From Clostridia bacterium (GTDB lineage: Bacteria > Bacillota > Clostridia > Oscillospirales > CAG-272), in contig JAFTXZ010000008.1 in the NCBI GenBank assembly GCA_017461385.1, positions 1-64,000 on the forward strand: a DNA stretch of 64,000 nt, in the 5' to 3' direction. Below the pieces are notes generated by a model. The model was not told the DNA's origin. It saw nothing but the letters and a program-made list of their open reading frames with translations, and searched no databases. Shown here in pieces: positions 54,847 through 63,280 of this stretch. Within the stretch, counting starts at the first letter, position 1. Every line of letters begins with the position of its first letter. Both the position numbers and the translations under genes were made by a program.

Positions 54847-56724
54847 ATGCAAGAAAAGACAAAATGGAAGGGCTCAACAGGTGCAAAGAGCCAAAAATCA
54901 AGGAATGGTGAGGTTAAGGCTACTGATAAGAAAAAGGTCTCTAACACCCGCAACAGCACCACAAATAAAAGCAATAAGAAAGCTACAAAGGACTTAAAGG
55001 TGGTAAACAATAAAAAAGCAAATAAGTCTACAAAGAAAAAAGCAAGGGAGCAAAAAAAGATTATTCAGCCTAAGTTAAAAATCTACTCACTGGGTGGTCT
55101 TAACGAGATTGGCAAGAATATGACTGTGCTCGAATGTGATAATGATATTATCATTATCGACTGTGGCATTGGATTTCCAAACGACGATATGCTTGGAGTT
55201 GATCTGGTTATTCCAGATTTTACTCATCTACAAAACAACGTAAATAAAATCCGTGGATTATTCATAACTCACGGACACGAGGACCATATAGGCTCTGTTC
55301 CCTATCTTTTGAAGTCCATGAACATTCCTATATACGGAACAAAGCTTACTCTTGGAATTTTGGAAAACAAGCTTGAGGAGCATAAGCTACTGAGCACTGC
55401 CAAGCTAAATAGCGTTAATGCTGGTGACAAAATAAAGGCTGGCGCCTTCAGTGTTGAGTTTATCAGAGTCAATCACTCCATAGCTGATGCATGTGCACTA
55501 GCAATTTCAACTCCTCAGGGAATGGTTATTCATACTGGTGATTTTAAGCTTGACACCACTCCTATCGATGGTGAAATGATGGATATCGTTCGTCTTGGTC
55601 AGCTTGGTGCAGATGGCGTTTTAATGCTTATGTGCGAATCTACAAACGTAGAAAGACCCGGTTATACCCCATCAGAGAGAAACGTTGGCTTCTCTCTTGA
55701 AAAAATATTCTCCTCCGCTACTGACAAGCGAATTATTATTGCAACCTTTGCATCAAACGTGCACAGAGTTCAACAGATTATCGATGCTAGCGTTAACCAC
55801 GGTAGGCGTGTTGCAGTTACAGGTCGAAGCATGATTAACGTTGTTAAGGCTGCAGTAAAGCTTGGCTATATGAACGTTCCAGACGGGGTTCTGATTGAGC
55901 TGGATCAAATTAAAAAATATTCTGCTGAAAAAATAACAATCATAACAACAGGAAGCCAAGGTGAGCCTATGTCTGCTCTATACAGAATGGCTTTTTCTGA
56001 CCACGACAAGGTAGTTTTAACTAGCAACGACCTAGTTGTACTATCCTCCAGCGCTATACCCGGAAACGAGCCGCTTGTTGGCAAGATTGTAAACGAAATG
56101 TACAGACGTGGGGTAAACGTTTACCACGATTCAAGTGTTGAGGTGCACGTTTCTGGACACGCATGTCGTGAGGAGCTAAAGCTAATGCATGCTCTTGTTA
56201 AGCCAAAATACTTTATGCCTATTCATGGTGAGCTACGCCATCTGATTCAACACAAGGAGCTTGCCGAGGGAATGGGAATGAATCCTCAAAGCATTTTTGT
56301 ATCCGATATCGGTAAGGTTATCGAAATTGACGAGCAGGGCGCTCGCTTCAATGGCATTGTTCCTGCTGGAAAGGTTCTTATTGATGGCTCTGGTATTGGT
56401 GACGTTGGAAATATTGTTCTACGGGATAGAAAAAACCTTGCAGAAAGCGGTCTTATTATCGCTGTTGCAACTGTCAATCTCGAGGAAGGTATTTTGATGT
56501 CTGGTCCTGAAATTATTTCACGCGGATTCGTTTACGTAAGAGAAAGCGAGGAGCTTATGAATGGTGCCCGTGATATTGCAACAAGAGTCTTGATTGATGC
56601 TCTTGATGACAATATTAAGGATTGGGCTGAGCTAAAAAATCTTATAAAGAACGCTTTAGCGAAATACGTATTTTCAAAGACAAAGAAAAAGCCTGTTATA
56701 CTGCCTATACTCTTAAACATTTAA
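54847..56724 (+). CDS. rnj: Ribonuclease J
   Basis: RNase J (625 residues) is a 5' exo- and endonuclease for mRNA decay and rRNA maturation. After a Lys-rich, low-complexity N-terminal tail (about 1-75), absent from most homologues, comes the MBL/β-CASP core: GGLNEIGKNM, the metal motif FITHGHEDHIG (about 142-152), HTGDFKLD, TGRSMINV and STGSQGEP-type ITTGSQGEP, then VHVSGHACREELKL. The ATG at 54847 follows GAGAGGA; the longer ORF covers the leader. The basic tail may add RNA affinity. Confidence 0.95.
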   Translation: MQEKTKWKGSTGAKSQKSRNGEVKATDKKKVSNTRNSTTNKSNKKATKDLKVVNNKKANKSTKKKAREQKKIIQPKLKIYSLGGLNEIGKNMTVLECDNDIIIIDCGIGFPNDDMLGVDLVIPDFTHLQNNVNKIRGLFITHGHEDHIGSVPYLLKSMNIPIYGTKLTLGILENKLEEHKLLSTAKLNSVNAGDKIKAGAFSVEFIRVNHSIADACALAISTPQGMVIHTGDFKLDTTPIDGEMMDIVRLGQLGADGVLMLMCESTNVERPGYTPSERNVGFSLEKIFSSATDKRIIIATFASNVHRVQQIIDASVNHGRRVAVTGRSMINVVKAAVKLGYMNVPDGVLIELDQIKKYSAEKITIITTGSQGEPMSALYRMAFSDHDKVVLTSNDLVVLSSSAIPGNEPLVGKIVNEMYRRGVNVYHDSSVEVHVSGHACREELKLMHALVKPKYFMPIHGELRHLIQHKELAEGMGMNPQSIFVSDIGKVIEIDEQGARFNGIVPAGKVLIDGSGIGDVGNIVLRDRKNLAESGLIIAVATVNLEEGILMSGPEIISRGFVYVRESEELMNGARDIATRVLIDALDDNIKDWAELKNLIKNALAKYVFSKTKKKPVILPILLNI

Positions 56725-56728
56725 TAAA

Positions 56729-56761
56729 TAGAGCCACCAGCAATGGGTGGCTCTATTTTTT
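56729..56761 (+). terminator. Terminator of the RNase J gene
   Basis: Stem GAGCCACC/GGTGGCTC followed by a T-rich run. Confidence 0.8.
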
Positions 56762-56784
56762 TGAAATATTTATGCGCGTGTGTA

Positions 56785-56813
56785 TTGTAATATTTTTTTG
56801 TTTGTGTTATACT
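56785..56813 (+). promoter_or_regulatory. σA promoter of the ABC exporter-pyk run
   Basis: TTGTAA (56785-56790), 17-nt spacer ending TGT, TATACT (56808-56813). Confidence 0.6.
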
Positions 56814-56844
56814 GAAATTTAGATTGAAAAAAGGAGGTGAGTGC

Positions 56845-58578
56845 ATGAAAAAGCTACTTAAGTACATGAAGGGCTATACAAGAGAATGTGTTTTTAGCCC
56901 ACTATTTAAGATGCTGGAGGCTTTTTTTGAGCTTTTAGTTCCGTTGGTTGTTGCAAATATTATTGACGTAGGAATTGGAGAAGAAAAGCCAAAATCTTAT
57001 ATCATTTACGCTTGCCTTATTATGGCAGGACTAGGTGCAATTGGTCTTACATGTACTCTTTTTGCGCAGTATTTTGCTGCAAAAGCCTCCGTTGGATTTG
57101 TTTCTAAAATAAAGAGAGCTCTATTTTCTCATATTAGCTCTCTTTCATATACAGAAATTGACAAGCTAGGCACTGCTACTCTGATTACACGAATGACAAG
57201 TGATGCTAATCAGGTGCAGTCTGGTGTTAACCTAACACTACGCTTATTCATGCGCTCGCCTATTATTGTATTTGGCGCTATGATTATGGCATTTACAGTG
57301 TCCCCTACACCAGCAGTTGTCTTTACCATCACTATTCCTCTTTTAGCATTAGTTGTATTTGGTATTATGTGTGGCACTATTCCTCTCTACAAGGACGTGC
57401 AAGGCAAGCTTGACGGTGTTTTAAGCACAGCCAGAGAAAATCTCACAGGTATAAGAGTTATTCGCGCTTTTGGTCTTGAGGGCAAGGAAAAGGAAAAATT
57501 TCATAACAAGGCTAGCGTTTTGAACAAGGCACAGCTTTTTGTTGGAAGAATTTCTGCTATTATGAACCCTGCAACCTTTGCTATAGTAAATATTGCGATT
57601 GCAGTTTTGATTTACACAGGCGCTTTAGAGGTTAACAATGGTGATTTGACTCAGGGTGAGGTTATTGCTCTATACAACTATATGTCTCAAATTTTGATTG
57701 AGCTTGTTAAGCTTGCAAGCTTAATTATTACTATTACAAAATCTCTTGCCTGTGCTAACAGAATTCAAGGGGTTTTTGAAATTAAGTCCTCACAAGAGAT
57801 TGTTGAGCTTCCAGAGGGAGACAAAAAATATAGCGTTGAATTCAAAAATGCATATTTGAAATATGCTTCAAGTCCTGAATATTCCCTGGAAAATATTGAT
57901 TTTTCAGCCTTACCTGGTGAAACAATTGGTATTATTGGCGGTACTGGCTCGGGAAAAAGCTCACTTATAAATATGATAGGCAGATTTTACGATGCTAGCG
58001 AGGGTGCCGTTTACGTAAACGGCAAGAACGTAAAATCATACGATATGGCTGAGCTGAGGGAAAGCATCGGCATCGTTCCACAAAAAGCAGTTTTGTTTAA
58101 GGGTACCTTAAGAGAAAATCTTCTTTGGGGAAATAATAATGCAAGCGATGAGGAAATTTTACATGCAATCGAGCTTGCACAGGCTAAGGACGTTTTAGAT
58201 TCAAAGGCTGAGGGACTTGATTTCGAAATTGAACAGGGTGGAAAGAATCTATCCGGTGGTCAAAGGCAAAGATTTACTATTGCCCGCGCCCTGGTTGGTA
58301 AGCCCAAAATCCTTATTCTTGATGACTCTGCAAGCGCCCTTGACTATTTGACTGATTCAAGACTAAGAAACGCTATTGCTGGCATTGATTACAAGCCTAC
58401 TGTATTTATAGTTTCGCAAAGAACCTCTTCAATTCAGCATGCTGATAAAATCATCGTGCTTGATGATGGTAAAATAGTAGGTATGGGTAAACACAATGAG
58501 CTTCTTGAGAGTTGCTTGGTTTACTCTGAAATATACAACTCCCAATTCAAAAATGAAGATGGGGGTGAGGCAAAATGA
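56845..58578 (+). CDS. Heterodimeric ABC exporter half, degenerate site
   Basis: This 577-residue protein fuses a six-helix membrane domain (about 1-310) to an ATPase (about 330-577). Walker A is GGTGSGKSS and the signature LSGGQRQR is intact, but the Walker B end reads LILDDSASALD: the catalytic Glu is Asp. This is the usual mark of the non-catalytic partner in heterodimers such as YheI/YheH or BmrC/BmrD. The ATG at 56845 has AAGGAGGTGA upstream. It overlaps the next half by 4 nt (ATGA). Substrate unknown, probably drug- or lipid-like. Confidence 0.9.
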   Translation: MKKLLKYMKGYTRECVFSPLFKMLEAFFELLVPLVVANIIDVGIGEEKPKSYIIYACLIMAGLGAIGLTCTLFAQYFAAKASVGFVSKIKRALFSHISSLSYTEIDKLGTATLITRMTSDANQVQSGVNLTLRLFMRSPIIVFGAMIMAFTVSPTPAVVFTITIPLLALVVFGIMCGTIPLYKDVQGKLDGVLSTARENLTGIRVIRAFGLEGKEKEKFHNKASVLNKAQLFVGRISAIMNPATFAIVNIAIAVLIYTGALEVNNGDLTQGEVIALYNYMSQILIELVKLASLIITITKSLACANRIQGVFEIKSSQEIVELPEGDKKYSVEFKNAYLKYASSPEYSLENIDFSALPGETIGIIGGTGSGKSSLINMIGRFYDASEGAVYVNGKNVKSYDMAELRESIGIVPQKAVLFKGTLRENLLWGNNNASDEEILHAIELAQAKDVLDSKAEGLDFEIEQGGKNLSGGQRQRFTIARALVGKPKILILDDSASALDYLTDSRLRNAIAGIDYKPTVFIVSQRTSSIQHADKIIVLDDGKIVGMGKHNELLESCLVYSEIYNSQFKNEDGGEAK

Positions 58579-60341
58579 AAAGGTCTAATTCATCTACCCT
58601 AAAAAGAGTTTTCAAGTATTTGAAAAAGCATTGGGTGCTAGTTGCTCTTTCTATGCTTTTTGCCCTTACAAGCGTTGTTGGTACTCTTTACATTCCAATA
58701 AGAGTTGGTAATGCTATTGATTTAATCATTGAAGCTGGCAAGGTAGATTTTGACAAGCTTTCACCTATTCTTTTGGAAATTGGCATCGTTGCTGTTTGTG
58801 TTGCCGTTATTCAATGGATAATGAATAATATCAACAACAAAATAACATACAAGGTGGCAATGGACGTAAGAAACGACGCCTTTGACAAAATTGAAAGGCT
58901 CCCTCTCAAGTACGTTGATTCTCACCAGTATGGTGAAATCGTAAGCAGAATGATTTCTGACGTTGACCAGTTCACTGATGGGCTTTTAATGGGCTTTACT
59001 CAGTTTTTCACCGGTATTGCAACCATTATAGGAACATTGTGCTTTATGCTCTATTTAAGCCCGATAATTACTGTTGTAGTAGTTGTTTTTACTCCTCTTT
59101 CTCTTCTGATAGCTAGCTTTATTTCAAAGCAAACCTACAAGCTTTTCAAAAAGCAGGCAGGTGCAAGAGGTGATGAAACCTCACTGATTGATGAGGCGAT
59201 TGGCAACCTTAAGGTTGTTAAGGCTTTTTCACGCGAGGACGAAATGCAGGAGCAATTTGACAAGGCTGATGATAAGCTAAAGAAAATATCTATTCGTGCT
59301 ATCTTTTTTAGCTCGCTGGTAAATCCTACTACCAGATTTGTAAACGCATTAGTTTATGCTGGCGTTGCACTGGTTGGTGCTTTTGTAGTAACTGGTGTAA
59401 TTCCGTTTGGATCCGGTGTGTTAACTGTTGGTGCATTAGCAACTTTTTTGAGCTATGCAAACCAGTATGCAAAGCCATTTAATGAAATTTCCGGGGTTAT
59501 AACCGAGCTTCAAAATGCTCTTGCCTGTGCGTCAAGAGCCTTTGAGCTTATTGATGAGACCGAGGAACCCTGCGACAAGGAAAATGCTATTATTTTAAGC
59601 AAGCCCGACGGCAACGTGGAGCTTAAGGACGTTGAGTTTTCATACTCTGCTGACAAGGAGCTTATCAAGGGTCTTAATTTAAGCGTTAAGTCTGGTATGC
59701 GTGTTGCCATTGTCGGACCTACCGGATGCGGAAAAACCACGCTTATTAACCTATTAATGCGCTTTTATGACGTAAACAATGGTGTCATTTCGGTTGATGG
59801 CCACGATATAAGAGATATTACAAGGCATTCCTTACGTCATAGCTATGGAATGGTGCTACAGGAAACCTGGCTACAGGGAGGCACAATTAAGGATAACGTA
59901 AGAATGGGCAAACCAGATGCAAGCGATGATGAGATCATACAGGCTTGCAAGGAATGCCATGCCCATAGCTTTATTAAAAGGCTTCCACAGGGCTATGATA
60001 CTGTTATCAGCGATGAGGCAAGCTCCCTTTCTCAGGGACAAAAGCAGCTTTTGTGTATTGCGAGAATAATGCTTGCTTTACCTGAAATGCTTATTCTTGA
60101 CGAGGCTACCTCCTCAATTGATACAAGAACTGAAATCAAAATTCAAGAATCATTTATGAAGCTAATGAGAGGACGCACCTCCTTTGTAGTTGCCCATCGT
60201 CTTTCAACTATAAGAGAGGCAGATGTTATTCTCGTAATGAATAAGGGAAGCATTGTAGAGATGGGAAACCATTCTACATTAATTAGTAAAAAAGGTTTTT
60301 ATTGGGAACTATATAATAGTCAATTCAACCCAACAGAATAA
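58575..60341 (+). CDS. Heterodimeric ABC exporter half, catalytic site
   Basis: This 588-residue partner has the same layout: six membrane helices (about 1-325), then an ATPase with Walker A GPTGCGKTT, the altered signature LSQGQKQL, Walker B MLILDEATSSIDTRTE with intact Glu, and the switch His in VAHRLST. Together with the upstream half it forms one good and one degenerate ATP site. It is coupled to the first gene by ATGA overlap and followed by pyk after 13 nt. Confidence 0.92.
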   Translation: MKRSNSSTLKRVFKYLKKHWVLVALSMLFALTSVVGTLYIPIRVGNAIDLIIEAGKVDFDKLSPILLEIGIVAVCVAVIQWIMNNINNKITYKVAMDVRNDAFDKIERLPLKYVDSHQYGEIVSRMISDVDQFTDGLLMGFTQFFTGIATIIGTLCFMLYLSPIITVVVVVFTPLSLLIASFISKQTYKLFKKQAGARGDETSLIDEAIGNLKVVKAFSREDEMQEQFDKADDKLKKISIRAIFFSSLVNPTTRFVNALVYAGVALVGAFVVTGVIPFGSGVLTVGALATFLSYANQYAKPFNEISGVITELQNALACASRAFELIDETEEPCDKENAIILSKPDGNVELKDVEFSYSADKELIKGLNLSVKSGMRVAIVGPTGCGKTTLINLLMRFYDVNNGVISVDGHDIRDITRHSLRHSYGMVLQETWLQGGTIKDNVRMGKPDASDDEIIQACKECHAHSFIKRLPQGYDTVISDEASSLSQGQKQLLCIARIMLALPEMLILDEATSSIDTRTEIKIQESFMKLMRGRTSFVVAHRLSTIREADVILVMNKGSIVEMGNHSTLISKKGFYWELYNSQFNPTE

Positions 60342-60354
60342 AAAGAGGAATACT

Positions 60355-61767
60355 ATGAGAAAGACAAAAATTGTATGTACTATTGGCCCTGCTTGCGAAA
60401 GTGAAAAAACTATGACCGAGCTTTGTCTTGCCGGAATGAACGTAGCTAGACTAAACTTCTCTCACGGCACACACGAGGACCATTTGGAAAAGATTAATCT
60501 TATTAAAGCTGTAAGAGAAAAGCTTGATTTACCTATTGCAATTATGCTTGACACGAAGGGTCCTGAATACAGAATCAAAAGCTTTGAAAACGGAAAGATA
60601 ACCCTTAATGATGGCGATACCTTTACATTTACCACTGAGGATATTGTGGGAAATAACGAGCGCGTTAGCGTAAACTATAAGGGCCTTATTAATGATTTGG
60701 CGCTTGGCGATACTATTCTTGTAAACAACGGTCTCGTTATTTTTAGCGTTGAAGAGCTAACTAAAACCGAGGCTATTTGTAAAGTTGTCGTTGGTGGTGA
60801 GCTTTCAAACTCAAAATCTATGAGCTTCCCTAACAAGGTGCTAAATCAAGAGTATTTATCCGAGCAGGACAAAAGCGATTTGCTTTTTGGTATTGAGCAG
60901 GGGGTTGATTTTATTGCTTGCTCATTTGTTTCAAGGCGTCAGGATTTGATAGACGTTAAGCAATTCTTGAAGGCTAATGGCGGTAGCAATATCGATATTA
61001 TTGCGAAGATTGAAAATAGAAGTGGCGTTGACAATATTGAGGAAATTTGCAAGGAATGCGATGGCGTTATGGTTGCCCGTGGCGACCTCGGTGTCGAGAT
61101 TCCATTTGAGGAGCTTCCAGTTACTCAAAAGCACTTAATCACAAAGTGCAGAATGCTTGGCAAGCGTGTAATTACAGCTACTGAAATGCTTGAATCCATG
61201 ATTCACAATCCAAGACCAACTCGTGCTGAGATTTCTGACGTTGCAAATGCGGTTTACGATGGATCCAGTGCTGTTATGCTTTCTGGTGAAACAGCAATGG
61301 GCAAATATCCTGTTTTGACTGTTAAAACTATGTCAAAAATCATCGAAAAGACTGAAAGTTTTATAAATTATGATACGCTATTTTCATCTGCTGGCTTTAC
61401 AATAAATAATGCGGTTGACGCAATTTCTCACTCCACGGCTTGTATGGCTATTGACGTTCACGCAAAGGCAATTGTTGTATGCTCTATTTCTGGTATTACT
61501 GCTCGAATGGTTTCTCGTTTTAGAGCTCCTGTTGATATCATTGGTATGACTACAAGCGAGGAAACCTGGAGAAAGCTTGCTCTTTCCTGGGGTGTTACTC
61601 CCGTTATGTGCGAAATGGTAAATTCTACTGACGTCCTATTTTACATGGCAAACAAGGCCGCCAAAAAAACCTTTAAGCTAAGGAAGGGCGACAAAATTGT
61701 TATCACTGGTGGTATCACAAATGGAGAAAGTGGTAGCACAAACCTTATTAAGCTAGAAACCCTATAA
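60355..61767 (+). CDS. pyk: Pyruvate kinase
   Basis: Pyruvate kinase (470 residues) turns PEP and ADP into pyruvate and ATP at the end of glycolysis. Seen: KIVCTIGPACESE, NVARLNFSHG, MLDTKGPEYR, the Mg/Lys segment IAKIENRSGVDNIEEI, VARGDLGVEIPFEELP, and the PEP-loop ATEMLESMIHNPRPTRAEISDVANAV, with Glu where many have Gln. The C-terminal regulatory domain is of short type without the extra PEP-utiliser domain. Cotranscribed after the ABC exporter. Confidence 0.97.
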   Translation: MRKTKIVCTIGPACESEKTMTELCLAGMNVARLNFSHGTHEDHLEKINLIKAVREKLDLPIAIMLDTKGPEYRIKSFENGKITLNDGDTFTFTTEDIVGNNERVSVNYKGLINDLALGDTILVNNGLVIFSVEELTKTEAICKVVVGGELSNSKSMSFPNKVLNQEYLSEQDKSDLLFGIEQGVDFIACSFVSRRQDLIDVKQFLKANGGSNIDIIAKIENRSGVDNIEEICKECDGVMVARGDLGVEIPFEELPVTQKHLITKCRMLGKRVITATEMLESMIHNPRPTRAEISDVANAVYDGSSAVMLSGETAMGKYPVLTVKTMSKIIEKTESFINYDTLFSSAGFTINNAVDAISHSTACMAIDVHAKAIVVCSISGITARMVSRFRAPVDIIGMTTSEETWRKLALSWGVTPVMCEMVNSTDVLFYMANKAAKKTFKLRKGDKIVITGGITNGESGSTNLIKLETL

Positions 61768-61770
61768 TGT

Positions 61771-61799
61771 AAAAAAGCGACCGAATGGTCGCTTTTTTT
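61771..61799 (+). terminator. Bidirectional terminator after pyk
   Basis: Stem AGCGACC/GGTCGCT with A- and T-runs. It also ends the small minus-strand ORF, whose stop codon is within its T-run. Confidence 0.8.
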
Positions 61800-61923
61800 A
61801 GTGCTTTTCTGATTGATTCTTCATCTCGGTGTGAGCTCTGTTTGGAACTGGAGGATCCTGAACCTTATTTTTATTTACAGTCTTTGCTTTTTGTTCGTTT
61901 TGTTGATTTTTATTTTTGCTCAT
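61798..61923 (-). CDS. Small basic protein, possibly spore-type
   Basis: On minus, 41 codons from ATG (61923) to TAA, with AAAGGAG 8 nt upstream. The product is very hydrophilic, rich in Lys, Asn and Gln (MSKNKNQQNEQKAKTVNKNK...), with a central QDPPVPNRAHTEMKN. That style recalls very small acid-soluble-type spore proteins, but no family match can be claimed. It sits alone between pyk and the PQ-loop gene. Confidence 0.45.
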   Translation of the reverse strand: MSKNKNQQNEQKAKTVNKNKVQDPPVPNRAHTEMKNQSEKH

Positions 61924-62037
61924 AATAATTTCTCCTTTATTTGCTTGTAAAATTAGTTTGCTCTTTTTTTCATTTTCTATTTACAAATATAGTTTTTTGT
62001 GATATTATATTTGAAAACTTACAGGAGTGTTTATATT

Positions 62038-62340
62038 ATGGAGCATCATTTTGCTGAAATTCTTGAAATAATTATGCTTATCTGCTTTGGATTTTCTTGG
62101 CCACTTAATGTTATTAAGGCCTACAAGGCTAGAACTGCAAAAGGAAAAAGCCTTTGGTTTATTTGCCTAATCCTACTTGGCTACATAGCAGGCATCACTT
62201 CAAAATTTGTAAATCCTTATTTTGATATGAGCGCTAAGTGGTATGTTCTTTTCTTCTACTTCCTTAATTTCATTATGGTTAGTGCAGATTTGCTTATGTA
62301 CTTTAGAAACAGACGTATAGACAGAATGAATAATGAATAA
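62038..62340 (+). CDS. SemiSWEET/PQ-loop-like small membrane protein
   Basis: This 100-residue protein has three hydrophobic helices. Helix 1 ends FGFSWPLNVIKAYKARTAKGKSLWF, which matches the PQ-loop pattern with WP in place of PQ, followed by GYIAGI. That is the layout of bacterial SemiSWEET sugar carriers, which work as dimers. Substrate is not known. ATG at 62038 has AGGAGTG upstream. Confidence 0.75.
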   Translation: MEHHFAEILEIIMLICFGFSWPLNVIKAYKARTAKGKSLWFICLILLGYIAGITSKFVNPYFDMSAKWYVLFFYFLNFIMVSADLLMYFRNRRIDRMNNE

Positions 62341-62367
62341 AAGCACAGAGCCAAGCTCTGTGCTTTT
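62339..62367 (+). terminator. Bidirectional terminator after the PQ-loop gene
   Basis: Stem AGCACAGAG/CTCTGTGCT with A- and T-runs; shared with the converging degV-type gene. Confidence 0.85.
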
Positions 62368-62370
62368 GTT

Positions 62371-63267
62371 TTATTCTGCCTTATTAGCTGTTACTTCTTT
62401 GCCAAAGAACAATACTGCAATTGTTCCAGGTCCTGCAGATGAACCGATAATTGGACCGATTCTACCTACGTATATGTCTAGCTTTTTCTCTGGGAATCTA
62501 GATTCGATTATTGATTTGAGCTCATTAGCTGCAGCCTCGTCATCTGCGTGGCAAACAACTATTTTTTGGTGAGGAACCTCAACGTATTCCTCCTTCATTC
62601 TATCAGCAATTCTCTCCATTGAGGCACGTCTTCCCTTTACTGTTTCAATAGCAAAGTTTTGTCCAACCGCATCTGAAATAATAATTGGCTTCTTGTTTAG
62701 AAGTCCACCAAAGAATGCCTTTGCAGCGCTTACTCTACCTGCACGCTTCAGGTATGTTAAGCTTTCAACTGTGCATTCTTGATTTACAGTTAAACGATTT
62801 TCCTCAATCCACTTTGCGTTTTCCTCAATGCTCAAGCCCTCTGCTCTCTTTTCTGATGCTACCATACACAAGATACCAAGACCAAAGCAGGAATTCAAGC
62901 TATCGATACAGATAATTTTTGAATCCGGATACTTGTCTAAAAGGTGGTCCTTTGCAACTCTACTTGCCTTAATTGATGCAGAAAGTGCACCTGCACAGGA
63001 TAGATACAAAACATCATATCCATTTTGTATGTACTCTTCAAATCTTGCCTCAAATTCGTGCGCTGTTACCTGAGCGGTGATAATTCTTGTTCCATTACGA
63101 AGCAATTCAAAAAAGTCGTGATATGGAATTTCCTTAAAGTCAATATCTGCCACATATTCCTTTTCGTCAATGCTTAGATGCATAGGAACATATTCAATAT
63201 CGTATTTTTCTCTTAAATCCTGTGATAAATCACTACAGGAGTCTGTAACAATAATATATTTTTTCAT
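62371..63267 (-). CDS. DegV-family fatty-acid-binding protein (FakB-like)
   Basis: This 298-residue protein binds a fatty acid for phosphorylation by FakA. Family blocks: IIVTDSCSDLSQDLREKYDIEYVPMHL at the start, TAQVTAHEFEARFEEYI, SLNSCFGLGILC, YLKRAGRVS and the C-terminal GRIGPIIGSSAGPGTIAVLF. I place the start at 63267, 10 nt after GAGAGG; the upstream ATG (63288) overlaps the previous gene. It follows the FakA-like gene by 13 nt, which supports a two-part fatty-acid kinase. Confidence 0.92.
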   Translation of the reverse strand: MKKYIIVTDSCSDLSQDLREKYDIEYVPMHLSIDEKEYVADIDFKEIPYHDFFELLRNGTRIITAQVTAHEFEARFEEYIQNGYDVLYLSCAGALSASIKASRVAKDHLLDKYPDSKIICIDSLNSCFGLGILCMVASEKRAEGLSIEENAKWIEENRLTVNQECTVESLTYLKRAGRVSAAKAFFGGLLNKKPIIISDAVGQNFAIETVKGRRASMERIADRMKEEYVEVPHQKIVVCHADDEAAANELKSIIESRFPEKKLDIYVGRIGPIIGSSAGPGTIAVLFFGKEVTANKAE

Positions 63268-63280
63268 TTTTATATACCTC

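Noticed and set aside
84..62367. Same GCACAGAG/CTCTGTGC stem in the hairpins at 84-115 and 62339-62367
   Set aside because: Only the 8-bp stem is shared, loops and flanks differ; chance similarity of terminators is likely.
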